Notes: generated by a model not told the origin, from the sequence alone. A DNA stretch of 64,000 bases from Cognataquiflexum nitidum (GCF_022538055.1 NZ_JAKZAM010000004.1:173865-237864), one strand, 5' to 3'. Shown: positions 18,670 to 28,813, counted from the stretch's first letter. Program-made: numbers and translations.

Positions 18670-20789
18670 GACCGGACCTAAGCCAATTAAATCTTAATCC
18701 TGTTTTAGGAAAGGGGCCGGTTACTTCTACACATGTTTGGGAAACTGCCGAGAAAATCAGTGTTCCAAGTGTGGTTTCTGAAATAGAAATGAAGAAATTC
18801 ACCCATACCGAATATGTAGCGGGATTACCTCCTTATTTACGAGGTCCTTACAGTACCATGTATGTGATGCGTCCTTGGACCATCAGACAATACGCCGGGT
18901 TTTCGACAGCTGAGGAGTCCAATGCCTTTTATCGCCGAAACCTTGCCGGAGGGCAAAAAGGACTTTCCGTTGCATTTGATTTGGCTACACATAGAGGTTA
19001 TGATTCGGACCATCCAAGAGTTGTTGGTGATGTCGGCAAAGCAGGAGTAGCTATTGATTCTGTTTTGGATATGAAGATACTTTTTGACGGGATTCCATTG
19101 GATGAAATGTCCGTGTCAATGACCATGAATGGGGCAGTAATCCCCATTCTTGCATTTTATATCATCGCAGCGGAAGAGCAAGGTGTCAGTCCCGAGCAAC
19201 TCAGCGGTACCATTCAAAATGATATTTTGAAAGAATTTATGGTGAGGAATACCTATATCTATCCTCCATTGCCATCGATGCGGATCATTGCCGATATTTT
19301 TGAATATACTTCCAAGCACATGCCGAAGTTCAATTCCATCTCGATCTCAGGCTACCACATGCAGGAAGCAGGCGCTACGGCGGAGTTGGAGTTGGCTTAT
19401 ACCTTGGCAGATGGATGGGAATACCTGAGAACAGGAGTCGCCACCGGTCTTGATATCGATGACTTTGCTCCTAGGTTATCTTTTTTCTGGGCTATTGGGA
19501 TGAACCATTTCATGGAAATTGCTAAAATGCGGGCTGCACGATTGCTTTGGTCAAAAATCGTCAATCAATTTAATCCCAAAGATCCCAAATCACTTGCCTT
19601 GAGGACCCATTGTCAGACATCAGGTTGGTCGCTCACTGCGCAGGATGTTTTCAATAATGTAACAAGGACAACGGTCGAGGCATTGGCAGCTGCACTTGGA
19701 CATACCCAATCCCTTCACACCAATTCTTTTGATGAAGCGATTGCATTGCCCACGGATTTTTCGGCAAGGATAGCGAGGAACACACAGCTTTACCTTCAGG
19801 AAGAAACCGGAATTACCAAAGTGGTCGATCCATGGGCAGGCTCCCATTATGTGGAGTATCTGACAGACCAATTGGTTGAAAAGGCTTGGGGCCTGATCAT
19901 GGAAGTGGAGCAAGTTGGAGGAATGGCCAAGGCAATCGAAGCAGGAATACCTAAAATGCGCATTGAAGAAGCTGCAGCAAGAAAGCAGGCTAGGATTGAC
20001 AGCGGCAAAGATGTGATCGTGGGTGTCAACAGGTACCAAAATGAGGACAAAGCGGAATTTGAAATCAGAGAAGTTGACAACGATGCAGTCAGACTTTCTC
20101 AAATCGAAAGATTAAATAAATTGAAAAAAGAGCGGAATAGTGAAGAGGTCGAAATGACGTTAGCTGCTATCACTCAATGTGCCAAAACCGGAGAAGGCAA
20201 CTTGCTGGCTATGGCTGTGGAGGCAGCAAGAAAAAGAGCTACTTTAGGAGAAATATCAGATGCTATGGAAAAGGAATTTGGCCGACATAAAGCCACGGTA
20301 AAATCCATCTCTGGAGTTTATTCGGCAGAAGCAAAGGATGATTCAAGCTTCAAAGAAGCAAAGGAATTGGCTGATAAATTTGCGGAAATGGAAGGACGGA
20401 GGCCTAGAATCATGGTGGCGAAAATGGGGCAGGACGGACATGACAGAGGAGCCAAAATCATTGCTACAGGATTTGCAGATTTGGGTTTTGATGTGGATAT
20501 CGGGCCGTTGTTTCAGACACCTGAAGAAGTCGCCATGCAGGCCGCAGAAAATGATGTCCATATTGTGGGTGCTTCATCCTTGGCGGCTGGACATAAGACT
20601 TTGGTCCCGGCATTAATTAATGAATTGAAAAGATTGGGTAGGGGAGATATCATGGTCATTGCAGGCGGGGTCATACCCCCAAATGATTATGAATTTCTGC
20701 AAAACGCCGGAGTTGCTGCAGTTTTTGGACCCGGGACAGTGTTGTCCAAGGCAGCAATTGAAATATTAAAGAAGCTTATGGAAGCGTAA
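18666..20789 (+). CDS. mutB: Methylmalonyl-CoA mutase large (catalytic) subunit
   Basis: A 707-residue adenosylcobalamin-dependent enzyme that interconverts (R)-methylmalonyl-CoA and succinyl-CoA. The N-terminal barrel has [32 protein letters not shown] and [12 protein letters not shown]; the C-terminal B12-binding domain has the DxHxxG signature DGHDRG at 590-595, with His592 as lower cobalt ligand, and GASSLAAGH. Length is standard. With sucD and meaB in the same window it closes the propionyl-CoA to succinate route, although the epimerase and carboxylase are not seen here. Confidence 0.97.
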   Translation: MRPDLSQLNLNPVLGKGPVTSTHVWETAEKISVPSVVSEIEMKKFTHTEYVAGLPPYLRGPYSTMYVMRPWTIRQYAGFSTAEESNAFYRRNLAGGQKGLSVAFDLATHRGYDSDHPRVVGDVGKAGVAIDSVLDMKILFDGIPLDEMSVSMTMNGAVIPILAFYIIAAEEQGVSPEQLSGTIQNDILKEFMVRNTYIYPPLPSMRIIADIFEYTSKHMPKFNSISISGYHMQEAGATAELELAYTLADGWEYLRTGVATGLDIDDFAPRLSFFWAIGMNHFMEIAKMRAARLLWSKIVNQFNPKDPKSLALRTHCQTSGWSLTAQDVFNNVTRTTVEALAAALGHTQSLHTNSFDEAIALPTDFSARIARNTQLYLQEETGITKVVDPWAGSHYVEYLTDQLVEKAWGLIMEVEQVGGMAKAIEAGIPKMRIEEAAARKQARIDSGKDVIVGVNRYQNEDKAEFEIREVDNDAVRLSQIERLNKLKKERNSEEVEMTLAAITQCAKTGEGNLLAMAVEAARKRATLGEISDAMEKEFGRHKATVKSISGVYSAEAKDDSSFKEAKELADKFAEMEGRRPRIMVAKMGQDGHDRGAKIIATGFADLGFDVDIGPLFQTPEEVAMQAAENDVHIVGASSLAAGHKTLVPALINELKRLGRGDIMVIAGGVIPPNDYEFLQNAGVAAVFGPGTVLSKAAIEILKKLMEA

Positions 20790-20939
20790 ATACCCTACAC
20801 TAGTGGGAGTCATAAATTCATCCTCAAAATAAATATAACCTGAATAATAATCAGTCTATATTTTTTTGAAAGCAGATTTTGCAAAGGATTTTATTGGGAT
20901 ATTTTATCGTAATTTAGAGTTTATTTGAAATTCGATACT

Positions 20940-23105
20940 ATGGTTTTTTGTGCAGACTTGAGCTTTAAACTTCCCTGGGAAAACCCAGTCTTGATTTTTT
21001 CGAGCATCCTTTTTATCATTTTATTTGCTCCTATTTTATTGAATAAAATAAAAATACCCCAACTGATAGGTTTGATCTTGGCAGGTGCGGCTATCGGGCC
21101 AAATGGGATAAACCTTTTGGAGCGGGATAGCAGTGTTGTTCTATTTGGGACTGTAGGATTGCTGTATATCATGTTTTTGGCCGGACTTGAAATTGATCTT
21201 GGTGACTTTAAGAAAAATAGCAGCAAAAGCATGGTGTTTGGTATGTATACCTTTTTGATTCCCATGGCATTAGGAACCTTGGCGGGGATTTATGTGCTTA
21301 ATTTCAGTATTCCGACTTCCGTTCTTTTGGCAAGTATGTTTGCTTCCCATACCCTGATCGCCTATCCGATCATCAGTAAGATGGGCGTGATCAAAAACAA
21401 AGCAGTGAGCGTCGCTGTGGGAGGAACTTTGATCACTGATACGCTTGCTTTATTGGTCCTAGCCGTTGTCGTAGGAATGTCCACGGGTGAAGTGACCGGA
21501 GGCTTTTGGTTGAAACTGGGTGTATCAATTCTGGTTTTTGCAGGGATTATCATTTTCCTGTTTCCAATACTTGGAAGGTGGTTTTTCAAGAGGAATGATG
21601 ACAATATTTCCCAGTATATTTTTGTTTTGGCCTTGGTTTTCCTTGGAGCTTTTTTGGCTGAAGCTGCAGGTATTGAAGCCATCATCGGAGCATTTCTTGT
21701 GGGATTGGCCTTGAACAGGCTTGTTCCCCATACCTCACCATTGATGAATCGGATCGAGTTTGTAGGCAATGCATTGTTTATACCATTTTTCCTTATTGGT
21801 GTCGGAATGTTAATAAATTTTAGGGTTTTTTACATGGACAAAGAAACCATATTTGTTGCCATAGTGATGACTGTTATCGCTACCCTGTCCAAGTTTTTAG
21901 CAGCTTATTTCACTCAAAAAACATTCAATTTTTCACGGGCTCAGAGAGATGTTATTTTTGGATTGAGCAATGCCCAAGCAGCCGCGACATTGGCTGCGGT
22001 TTTGGTAGGTTACAAAGTTATTGTAGGAGAAACGGAATCAGGTGAACCTATCAGGTTGCTGGGCGACAGTATTTTGAACGGAACAATTTTGATGATTTTG
22101 GTGACTTGTACCATAGCATCTCTTGTGGCACAAAAAGGTGCTGCCCAACTTGCATTGGAAGAGGATGCAACTGAAAGTGACGCTGACAGTGAGAAAGAAG
22201 TTGAAGAAAGGATTTTGATCCCCGTCAATTATCCTGAAAATATCGAGGAGCTGATTCATCTTGGCGTAACCATCAAATCCAAAGCTTCAAAGAATTCCCT
22301 CTATGCTTTGAATATTGTTCCTTCTGATTCCTCAGACGAAAGCAAAGAGAAATTTGCAAAAAAGCTTTTGGAAAAAGCAAGCATCAGTGCAGCCGCTACT
22401 GATAACAAATTGACCGAATTGATCAGGTATGATTCTAATCTGGTCAACGGAATCACCAATGTGGTTAAAGAAAACAAAGTCACAGACATTATTTTGGGGC
22501 TTCACAAACAACATGGAATCTCTGATTCATTTTTAGGAAAACTTACAGAAGGGATTTTGAGCAAAAGCAACATCACGGCTTTTATTTACCAAAGTCATCA
22601 ACCGCTAAATACTGTAAGCAGGTACATTATAGTAGTACCTGAAAATGCTGAAAAGGAAATGGGATTTGTTTTCTGGCTATTGAGAGTCTGGAATATAGGA
22701 AGAAATACCGGCTGTAAGTTGGTGTTTTATGGCGCCAAAGAAACGCTTAAATACATTGCAGAAGTACAGAAAAAATACAGCATCGAAACTGGGTTTGTTG
22801 AATTTTCAGATTGGGAAGATTTTTTGATTATCTCAAGGGATTTGAAGGAAAATGATGCACTGATGGTGGTGTTGAGCAGAAAAAGTGGCGTGTCGTTTGA
22901 TCCTGTGATGAATAAGATCCCTAAATTTTTGAACAAATATTTCAATAAGAACAATTACATCCTCATTTATCCCATGCAGTTTGACCTCGAAGAAGGTGGA
23001 CGGCACAATTATATCGGAACTTCCATTATCAATCCGTTACTTTCCGGGATTCAGGATTTTGAGGGATTCTCAAATACTGTTTCTAAAATTTTCAGGAAAA
23101 AATAA
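20940..23105 (+). CDS. CPA2-type Na+(K+)/H+ antiporter with USP-like domain
   Basis: A 721-residue protein starting MVFCADLSFKLPWENP; a TTG five codons upstream is less likely. Residues about 15-405 form 11-12 transmembrane helices of the Na_H_Exchanger fold (AGAAIGPNGIN, EAAGIEAIIGAFLVGLALNR). Residues about 420-721 are soluble and look like universal-stress-protein domains (LYALNIVPS, DIILGLHKQHGISDSFLGKL). This architecture is common in Bacteroidota and is expected to exchange monovalent cations for protons, with the tail as regulatory sensor. It is monocistronic and closed by a strong hairpin terminator. Confidence 0.92.
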   Translation: MVFCADLSFKLPWENPVLIFSSILFIILFAPILLNKIKIPQLIGLILAGAAIGPNGINLLERDSSVVLFGTVGLLYIMFLAGLEIDLGDFKKNSSKSMVFGMYTFLIPMALGTLAGIYVLNFSIPTSVLLASMFASHTLIAYPIISKMGVIKNKAVSVAVGGTLITDTLALLVLAVVVGMSTGEVTGGFWLKLGVSILVFAGIIIFLFPILGRWFFKRNDDNISQYIFVLALVFLGAFLAEAAGIEAIIGAFLVGLALNRLVPHTSPLMNRIEFVGNALFIPFFLIGVGMLINFRVFYMDKETIFVAIVMTVIATLSKFLAAYFTQKTFNFSRAQRDVIFGLSNAQAAATLAAVLVGYKVIVGETESGEPIRLLGDSILNGTILMILVTCTIASLVAQKGAAQLALEEDATESDADSEKEVEERILIPVNYPENIEELIHLGVTIKSKASKNSLYALNIVPSDSSDESKEKFAKKLLEKASISAAATDNKLTELIRYDSNLVNGITNVVKENKVTDIILGLHKQHGISDSFLGKLTEGILSKSNITAFIYQSHQPLNTVSRYIIVVPENAEKEMGFVFWLLRVWNIGRNTGCKLVFYGAKETLKYIAEVQKKYSIETGFVEFSDWEDFLIISRDLKENDALMVVLSRKSGVSFDPVMNKIPKFLNKYFNKNNYILIYPMQFDLEEGGRHNYIGTSIINPLLSGIQDFEGFSNTVSKIFRKK

Positions 23106-23130
23106 AACCCCGTTTTTGGCCGGGGTTTTT
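23104..23130. terminator. Intrinsic terminator, shared by convergent genes
   Basis: A hairpin AAAACCCCG/CGGGGTTTT with U-rich tail starts inside the antiporter stop codon and lies directly before the stop of the convergent ferredoxin gene. Confidence 0.9.
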
Positions 23131-23132
23131 AA

Positions 23133-23453
23133 TCAATTGTCTTCTCCTCTTAACTTGACTACAGCTCCTTCAAGCATGGGGCTTATCCTGACCTGACACG
23201 CAAGTCTGCTGGTTGGATAGTATTCGGGAAGATTTTCTAATTGGTCAAGCTCCGCATCCGAAGCATGACCAAGTTCATCCTTCCCTTCTAAAATCTCTAC
23301 ATGGCAGGTAGCACAAAGTGCCATGCCACCACAAGTGGCCAAGACAGGATATTCACAGGCTTTTAATATTTCCATTAAGTTCAACCCCATATCAATGGGA
23401 GCTTCCACAGGTTGACGGTTGCCGTCGTGATCTTCTACAGTAAATGTAACCAT
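23133..23453 (-). CDS. Adrenodoxin-type 2Fe-2S ferredoxin
   Basis: A 106-residue soluble electron carrier with the C-x5-C-x2-C-x35-C cluster pattern: Cys41, Cys47, Cys50 and Cys86 in TCGGMALCATCH and RLACQV. The spacing is that of adrenodoxin/ISC-type rather than plant-type ferredoxins. It lies 15 bp downstream of a ferredoxin-NADP reductase gene in the same direction, which is its likely electron donor. Possible roles are reductive steps for hydroxylases or Fe-S assembly; the client enzyme is not identified. Confidence 0.93.
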   Translation of the reverse strand: MVTFTVEDHDGNRQPVEAPIDMGLNLMEILKACEYPVLATCGGMALCATCHVEILEGKDELGHASDAELDQLENLPEYYPTSRLACQVRISPMLEGAVVKLRGEDN

Positions 23454-23468
23454 GTTCCAAAAGTAAGA

Positions 23469-24473
23469 TTAAAATGAATTGACACCATTGACGGTAGTAT
23501 ATTTAAAGCTTAATTTTTGGTCAGGGTATACAAATTTGAATGCCGAATGCATCATGATGGCCGCCTCATGGAATCCACAAAGTATCAGCTTCAATTTTCC
23601 GGGGTAAGTGTTGATATCACCGATGGCATAGATTCTTTCCACACCGGTAGAATAATCCCGCGTATCGACTTCGATGGCATTTTTATCAATGTTTAGTCCC
23701 CAATCCGCTATAGGGCCGAGTTTTGGACTCAATCCGAATAGGGGAATCAAGTAATCAGTATCGACCGAAATCTCTTCTTTGCTTTTTCCTTCCAAGACCA
23801 CTTTTTTCAGTGTTCCGTTTCCGCCAAGTTCCTTCAGATTGGCAGAAAGAATCAAATCAATTTTTCCCTGATTGGCAAGGTCGTATACTTTGGCAGCAGA
23901 GTCGGGCGCGCCTCTAAATGTTTCATTTCTGTGTACCAAAGTGACCCTTTCCGCCACATTGGAAAGGTATATCGCCCAATCAAGCGCGGAATCACCACCA
24001 CCTGCTAGCATCACTTTTTTATCTCTGAAGTGCTCAGGATTCTTGACCATATAAGTCACTCCTTTACCTTCAAATTTCTCAAGATTTTCGAGAACAGGTT
24101 TTCTTGGTTCAAATACTCCCAAACCTCCTGCGATGATGATTACCTGTGCATGCACTTGGGTTTTATCATTGGTCGTGACAATGAATGAGCCGTCGGCTTG
24201 CTTTGCCAAATGATCCACCCTTTCTCCCAAAGTAAAAGTCGGTTTGAAAGGCTTGATCTGTTCCATCAGATTATCCACCAAATCCTGTGCTTTGATTTCA
24301 GGATATCCCGGTATATCATAGATGGGCTTTTGGGGGTAAATTTCTGAAAGCTGTCCGCCTACCTGAGGAAGGTAATCGATCAGATGACAACGCATCTTAA
24401 GTAAGCCTGCTTCAAATACTGCGAATAACCCAACAGGTCCGGCTCCGATGATACAAAGGTCAGTAGTAATCAT
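23469..24473 (-). CDS. Ferredoxin-NADP(+) reductase, thioredoxin-reductase-like
   Basis: A 334-residue flavoprotein. The N-terminal FAD motif GAGPVGLFAVFEAGLL, the second dinucleotide motif AGGGDSALDWAIYL and the C-terminal YAIGDINTYPGKLKLI are those of the TrxR-like FNR family, which lacks the redox CxxC of thioredoxin reductase: no such pair is present between the NADPH motif and the C-terminus. The following ferredoxin gene confirms the role in NADPH-ferredoxin electron transfer. Normal length for the family (about 330-350). Confidence 0.92.
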   Translation of the reverse strand: MITTDLCIIGAGPVGLFAVFEAGLLKMRCHLIDYLPQVGGQLSEIYPQKPIYDIPGYPEIKAQDLVDNLMEQIKPFKPTFTLGERVDHLAKQADGSFIVTTNDKTQVHAQVIIIAGGLGVFEPRKPVLENLEKFEGKGVTYMVKNPEHFRDKKVMLAGGGDSALDWAIYLSNVAERVTLVHRNETFRGAPDSAAKVYDLANQGKIDLILSANLKELGGNGTLKKVVLEGKSKEEISVDTDYLIPLFGLSPKLGPIADWGLNIDKNAIEVDTRDYSTGVERIYAIGDINTYPGKLKLILCGFHEAAIMMHSAFKFVYPDQKLSFKYTTVNGVNSF

Positions 24474-24570
24474 GATGTTTGCTTTTTATTTTTTTAAACC
24501 AACAAGCAGTCTTATTGTTCGTGCAAATATAATTAGTATAACAAGTATATTTTAATCCTTGTCATTTATT

Positions 24571-25002
24571 CTATTCGAGATTGTTATAAATGGTATTTAG
24601 AATCCTTTTGAATTCATCAAAATCAGTTTCCCCAAGGTTTTCCCAAGCCTTTTCTCTGATTGAGGCAATCTTTGGTTTCAGTTCTTCCACTTTAGAAATA
24701 CCTTCAGGAGTCAATATCAAATGAAAACTTCTCCTGTCCAAAGGATGGGGGACACGCTCTACATATCCTTTTTTGGTGAGTATATCAATAATCCTAGTTA
24801 GTGTAGGTTGGTCTTTGAATACCATCTGTGCCAATTCTGTCTGGCTTAGCAGTTCATTTTCAGAAAGGTTTTTCATGATCAGCCATTGATCCACGGTAAT
24901 GTCAAAGTCCTCCAATTTGAATTTCCTTTGGGCATACTGCTTCACTCTTTTGGCTGTTCTGTCTAGCAGGAATGAGTACTTACTGAATTGTTCTTGTGTC
25001 AT
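24571..25002 (-). CDS. MarR family transcriptional regulator
   Basis: A 143-residue winged-helix protein from MTQEQFSKY; an ATG five codons earlier is possible. It shows the MarR order: N-terminal dimerisation helix, LLSQTELAQMVFKDQPTLTRIIDIL as recognition helix region, and the wing YVERVPHPLDRRSFHLILT with the conserved D-R-R. It is upstream of, and in the same direction as, the reductase-ferredoxin pair with a 97-bp gap, so it may regulate that pair or itself. Ligand unknown. Confidence 0.9.
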   Translation of the reverse strand: MTQEQFSKYSFLLDRTAKRVKQYAQRKFKLEDFDITVDQWLIMKNLSENELLSQTELAQMVFKDQPTLTRIIDILTKKGYVERVPHPLDRRSFHLILTPEGISKVEELKPKIASIREKAWENLGETDFDEFKRILNTIYNNLE

Positions 25003-25095
25003 ACCAATTATTAGCATGACAAATATAGGAATAAGAAAACATTTAAAAATATAAACCTATAAAAATTATAGGGATAATAGATTTTTTGAATAGGT

Positions 25096-25956
25096 CTAAT
25101 TTGATGCCAACCCCTCTTTTCTATAGACAAGATTGCCGTCTTTATCCCATTCAGCTCTGATGTAAGGGGTAAAATTTTTGGTGAAGGGATGTTCTTGGTA
25201 TTGGATTTCCCTCTTTCTGACTGTTTTTCCTTTGGTATTCCAATATTCTGTCCAAAGTCCCACTTTTTCGCCAAAGTGGTATTCGCCGACTACGCCGACC
25301 TGTCCATCCTCATGGAAGTGGAAAAAATTTCCTTCCATCAAATCATATTCTATTGGAATCAGCTTTTCAATTTTCTTTTGTTCTCTATTGTAATAGGTGA
25401 CTTTGGAGTCTTTTGGCCAACCTTCTGAGTAATGCAATTTGTCCTGAAGCACTGTCTTGGTATCAAAGGTAAGCCAGGTCCCATGTTTAGTGCCAAAAAA
25501 GAAATACCCTTTTTCGACTAAAACTTCTCCTATTTCCCTTTCATAAGGGCCATGGAGAAGATACCCTCTAGCCGGATCAAAATCTTTGCTACGGATGACT
25601 TTGTCCCTGCTGTCAATCCAATAAATGTCTCGGATATAAGGGTCAGCAGGCCTGTTTTGGGTAGTATAGTTATAAATCTGATATTGGGTCTGATCTCTGA
25701 TGTTTTGTTTGACGTATCCTTTTTTGGTTTTTTCTCCGAAATAAATATTCTTTTTAACTTTTTTCTTATCAGCTTTCTTTTTTTCGGTTTTTGTGTTGTC
25801 ATCAAATAGAAGCAAAGGGGCTGCTGTGGGAAGAAACCTGTCTGAAACGATGCCTGAGGAATCTGGGTCAACCGTTTCAGTTTTTTTATCCTTTTGTCCA
25901 AACACCGAGTTGGAAAAAAGAATGAATGTAAAAATAAATAAATGCCTTGTTTTCAT
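25096..25956 (-). CDS. Secreted MORN-like repeat protein
   Basis: A 286-residue exported protein. Start MKTRHLFIFTFILFSNSVFGQ at 25956 gives a clean signal peptide; the open frame begins 21 codons earlier without one. After a lysine-rich linker (residues about 55-70) the protein contains MORN/YwqK-like repeats of the type GYLLHGPYER, GTKHGTWLTF, EKVGLWTEY, i.e. alternating G-x-W/Y beta hairpins. Such proteins are abundant in Cytophagales and have no assigned function. The next gene on the minus strand is the MarR regulator 93 bp away. Confidence 0.75.
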   Translation of the reverse strand: MKTRHLFIFTFILFSNSVFGQKDKKTETVDPDSSGIVSDRFLPTAAPLLLFDDNTKTEKKKADKKKVKKNIYFGEKTKKGYVKQNIRDQTQYQIYNYTTQNRPADPYIRDIYWIDSRDKVIRSKDFDPARGYLLHGPYEREIGEVLVEKGYFFFGTKHGTWLTFDTKTVLQDKLHYSEGWPKDSKVTYYNREQKKIEKLIPIEYDLMEGNFFHFHEDGQVGVVGEYHFGEKVGLWTEYWNTKGKTVRKREIQYQEHPFTKNFTPYIRAEWDKDGNLVYRKEGLASN

Positions 25957-26056
25957 GTATTTGTTTAACGATTTGTCGGGTGACATTATTTTATTGTAAA
26001 AATATAGATTCCTCACCAAATCAGCTCTTAAGTTTAGAATTAATCATTGTAATCTG

Positions 26057-26064
26057 TATTTTTG
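26057..26064 (+). promoter_or_regulatory. -7 element upstream of the aspartate aminotransferase gene
   Basis: TATTTTTG matches the Bacteroidota TAnnTTTG element; no good TTG sits 19-21 nt upstream. If used, transcription starts near 26071, which places the in-frame TTG at 26062 inside the promoter and supports the ATG at 26092. Confidence 0.4.
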
Positions 26065-26091
26065 GCGGAATTTAAAACAACAACCAAGAAA

Positions 26092-27294
26092 ATGAATTCT
26101 ATATTATCCGATCGCATCATTCAGATGGAGGAGTCGGCCACACTGGCCATGGCAAAGAAAGCCCGGGAACTCAAAGCCCAGGGTAAAGATATCATCAGTC
26201 TGAGTTTAGGCGAGCCTGATTTCAAAACACCAAAACACATTCAGGAAGCTGCAAAAGCTGCCATCGATGAAGGCAAATATTTTGCGTATTCCCCGGTGGC
26301 AGGATATCAGGACCTAAGAGAAGCGATTGCTAAAAAACTCAGAGATGAGAATCAGATATCCCAGGCAAAAGCGGAAAACATAGTAGTATCTACGGGTGCA
26401 AAGCATTCTATAGCCAATGTCTTTATGTGTATCATCAATGAAGGTGATGAGGTGGTCATTTTCTCTCCCTATTGGGTGAGTTATGCTGAGATCATCAAAT
26501 TGGCCGGAGGTGTTCCGGTGTTAATCGAAGGTAATCTTGAAAATAATTTTAAAGCAACTGCAGGACAGCTTGAAGCAGCTTTGACCGATAGGACTAAAGC
26601 AGTGATCTATTCCTCTCCATGCAATCCTACGGGATCTGTATTCAGCAAAGAGGAGTTGGAAGCCATTGCTGAAGTCGTCAAAAAGAAAGAAAATCTTTTT
26701 GTCATTGCAGATGAAATATATGAATTGATCAATTTCAAGGGGAAAAATACAAGCATCTCCTCCTTCCCGGGAATGTTTGATAGAACGATCACGGTCAATG
26801 GTTTTTCAAAAGGATACGCCATGACAGGATGGAGAGTAGGGTATATCTGTGCCCCTTTGTTTATCGCCAAAGCTTGTGAGAAAATGCAGGGACAGTTTAC
26901 TTCAGGTGGTACGGGCATCGCCCAAAGAGCCGCATTGGCTGCCATTTCCGGTGACCAGTTACCTTCTAAAGAAATGGAGAAAGCCTACCTTAGAAGAAGA
27001 GATTTGGTTTTGGGTTTGATTACAGAAATTCCGGGAATCAAAACCCATATCCCAGAGGGGGCATTCTATTTCTTTCCGGATATTTCTGATTTCTTCGGAA
27101 AATCCGCCGATGGGCACAGCATCAAAACGGCAGATGATTTCTGCCTTTATATTCTTGAAAAAGCAAATGTTTCATTGGTAACAGGAGAAGCATTTGGTGC
27201 ACCAAATTGTATCCGCTTGTCTTATGCTGCTTCTGATGAGGAGCTTGTGGAAGCATTGAAAAGGATGAAAGAAGCCTTGGCTTTGTTAAAATAA
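26092..27294 (+). CDS. aspC: Aspartate aminotransferase (class I PLP)
   Basis: A 400-residue fold-type I aminotransferase, subgroup I-gamma. It opens MNSILSDRIIQMEESATLAM, standard for the family. Motifs: SLGEPDFKTP, SPCNPTGSVF, ADEIYELI and the PLP lysine in NGFSKGYAMTGWRVGY, followed by the phosphate-binding arginine. It transfers the amino group between aspartate and 2-oxoglutarate; some relatives also act on aromatic or prephenate substrates. It appears monocistronic. The symbol is assigned by family, not by orthology testing. Confidence 0.92.
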   Translation: MNSILSDRIIQMEESATLAMAKKARELKAQGKDIISLSLGEPDFKTPKHIQEAAKAAIDEGKYFAYSPVAGYQDLREAIAKKLRDENQISQAKAENIVVSTGAKHSIANVFMCIINEGDEVVIFSPYWVSYAEIIKLAGGVPVLIEGNLENNFKATAGQLEAALTDRTKAVIYSSPCNPTGSVFSKEELEAIAEVVKKKENLFVIADEIYELINFKGKNTSISSFPGMFDRTITVNGFSKGYAMTGWRVGYICAPLFIAKACEKMQGQFTSGGTGIAQRAALAAISGDQLPSKEMEKAYLRRRDLVLGLITEIPGIKTHIPEGAFYFFPDISDFFGKSADGHSIKTADDFCLYILEKANVSLVTGEAFGAPNCIRLSYAASDEELVEALKRMKEALALLK

Positions 27295-27313
27295 TATATG
27301 AGTATCCTCAATG

Positions 27314-27424
27314 TTGCACGTTGGGCTGTAGGAGGTTGTGTCGAATACGGATACTGGTTCACATAGGACAGTCCACTGGGTGTTTAATGGCTCCTCCCAC
27401 AAATTATTGTTTGGCTACGTGCAA
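27314..27424. other. Structured intergenic element with nested inverted repeats
   Basis: The ends TTGCACGT (27314-27321) and ACGTGCAA (27417-27424) are perfect complements. Just inside, TGTAGGAGG (27327-27335) pairs with CCTCCCACA (27393-27401) at eight of nine positions. The enclosed 57 nt contain a small GGACAGTCC self-complement. No reading frame is convincing. It could be a small RNA, the 3' UTR structure of the upstream aminotransferase mRNA, or a small MITE-like remnant. Confidence 0.5.
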
Positions 27425-27470
27425 GAAAGCGTATACGTATAAATTAATAAACGTCAAATAGTTTCAAGCA

Positions 27471-27500
27471 ACCCTGAGGTCAAAACCTCAGGGTTTTTTT
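27471..27500 (+). terminator. Intrinsic terminator
   Basis: ACCCTGAGGT and ACCTCAGGGT form a 10-bp stem with a short loop followed by seven T. It ends transcription from the aminotransferase gene or from a transcript carrying the upstream structured element. Confidence 0.9.
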
Positions 27501-27548
27501 ATGCATTTTAATCTGATAACTTTGTGTTTTTAACCCAATCACATTTCT

Positions 27549-28259
27549 ATGTCTGAAGCTTTAGTCATCACACCCGTCAAAAATTCCCTTGATAGTACTT
27601 TGGAATGCGCTCAGGCAATCGCAGATTCAGACTATTCTGTAAAGCATATCATTTTCAACGATTTCAGTTCAGAAGAAACCAAGCAGCGCTTAGAAGAAGA
27701 AAAAGACAAGATAGGGTATCAATTGATCCACTTGGAAGACATTACCGACACACCTTCCCCGAATTATAAGCTTGTACTTCAAATGGCACAAAAGGAAGCC
27801 GTTAGTTTGGGCTTGCCTTTGATTGTCGTCGAATCCGATGTGATTATCAAGAAAAATACAATCAGTGAGATGATTGAATTTTTGCGGAAAAACTCCAAAT
27901 CAGGTTTGATAGGAGCTATAACTGTAGGAGAAGACGGACAAGTCAATTTTCCTTACCTCAAATTCAAATCTTCAAAAGAAGCTGTAATCAAAACGCAGAG
28001 AAGTCTGAGTTTTTGTTGCACTCTGTTTTCCCCATCATTTTTGGAGAAATATGATTTTATGGAACTTGATGATTCCAAAGATTGGTATGATACTTTTATG
28101 TCAAAAAAAACAATAGAACTGGATTATGACAATTATGTACTGATGAAAACGGCTGTTCTTCACAGGCCCCATGGAAGCCGTCCTTGGAAGTTGTTGAAAT
28201 ACAGCAATCCTTTTAAGTATTATTTTTTAAAATTCTGGAAAGGACGAGATAAAATATAG
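27549..28259 (+). CDS. GT2-like glycosyltransferase, single domain
   Basis: A 236-residue soluble GT-A fold protein. The N-terminus ALVITPVKNSLDSTLECAQAI is the nucleotide-binding start of family 2 enzymes, and VVESDVII is in the place of the DxD metal site, reading E-S-D. No transmembrane segment is present; the C-terminus is basic (KFWKGRDKI) and may associate with the membrane. Isolated between noncoding regions, so no pathway can be inferred. Donor and acceptor unknown. Confidence 0.78.
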   Translation: MSEALVITPVKNSLDSTLECAQAIADSDYSVKHIIFNDFSSEETKQRLEEEKDKIGYQLIHLEDITDTPSPNYKLVLQMAQKEAVSLGLPLIVVESDVIIKKNTISEMIEFLRKNSKSGLIGAITVGEDGQVNFPYLKFKSSKEAVIKTQRSLSFCCTLFSPSFLEKYDFMELDDSKDWYDTFMSKKTIELDYDNYVLMKTAVLHRPHGSRPWKLLKYSNPFKYYFLKFWKGRDKI

Positions 28260-28813
28260 TTTTTGATTTCCTCTCAGACAGTATTTGCACTTTTGGAATT
28301 CTTTTTTTGGTTTTCATTGAATTTATTTTTCTGATCCGTTATGTAATGGTTTTTTTTTCGAATAATAGTCAAAACACATGTAGTTCAAGTTAGGCGCTTG
28401 TGTTGAAAGTTACCTGTTCTACGTATTATATTATTCCTCTATTGGCCTCAAATATTGTGATATGCTTATCTTTGAATTTAAATAATATGAAAATTTCAAG
28501 AAAAATTTTACTTTACAATTTTTCAATTTGTGCTGATAAAAATTCATGGGTATGGTAATCTAAATTTTTTAACAAGAAACTAAAGGGAGGGAACTAATAC
28601 TTACTAATTATTTAATAAATTGAAATTCAACTAATTAGATTCATTTTTTTGGGAAAAAAATGGAAACCATACACCTGTAAAATAAAAATAAATATTTTTA
28701 TTTTATCGATTGCTAAATAGTTTTAACAGCCTTATAACCTTGATTTTAAGCTTTTAATAAAAATGATTTATAATTTTTTGGCTAATTAATCAAAAAATAC
28801 CGTGAAAAGGGTG
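28260..28813. other. Long AT-rich intergenic region
   Basis: About 550 bases, very AT-rich, with many short A/T runs and no reading frame above 60 codons that looks real. I see no terminator directly after the glycosyltransferase gene. The downstream end leads into the promoter of the leader RNA described next. Confidence 0.5.
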
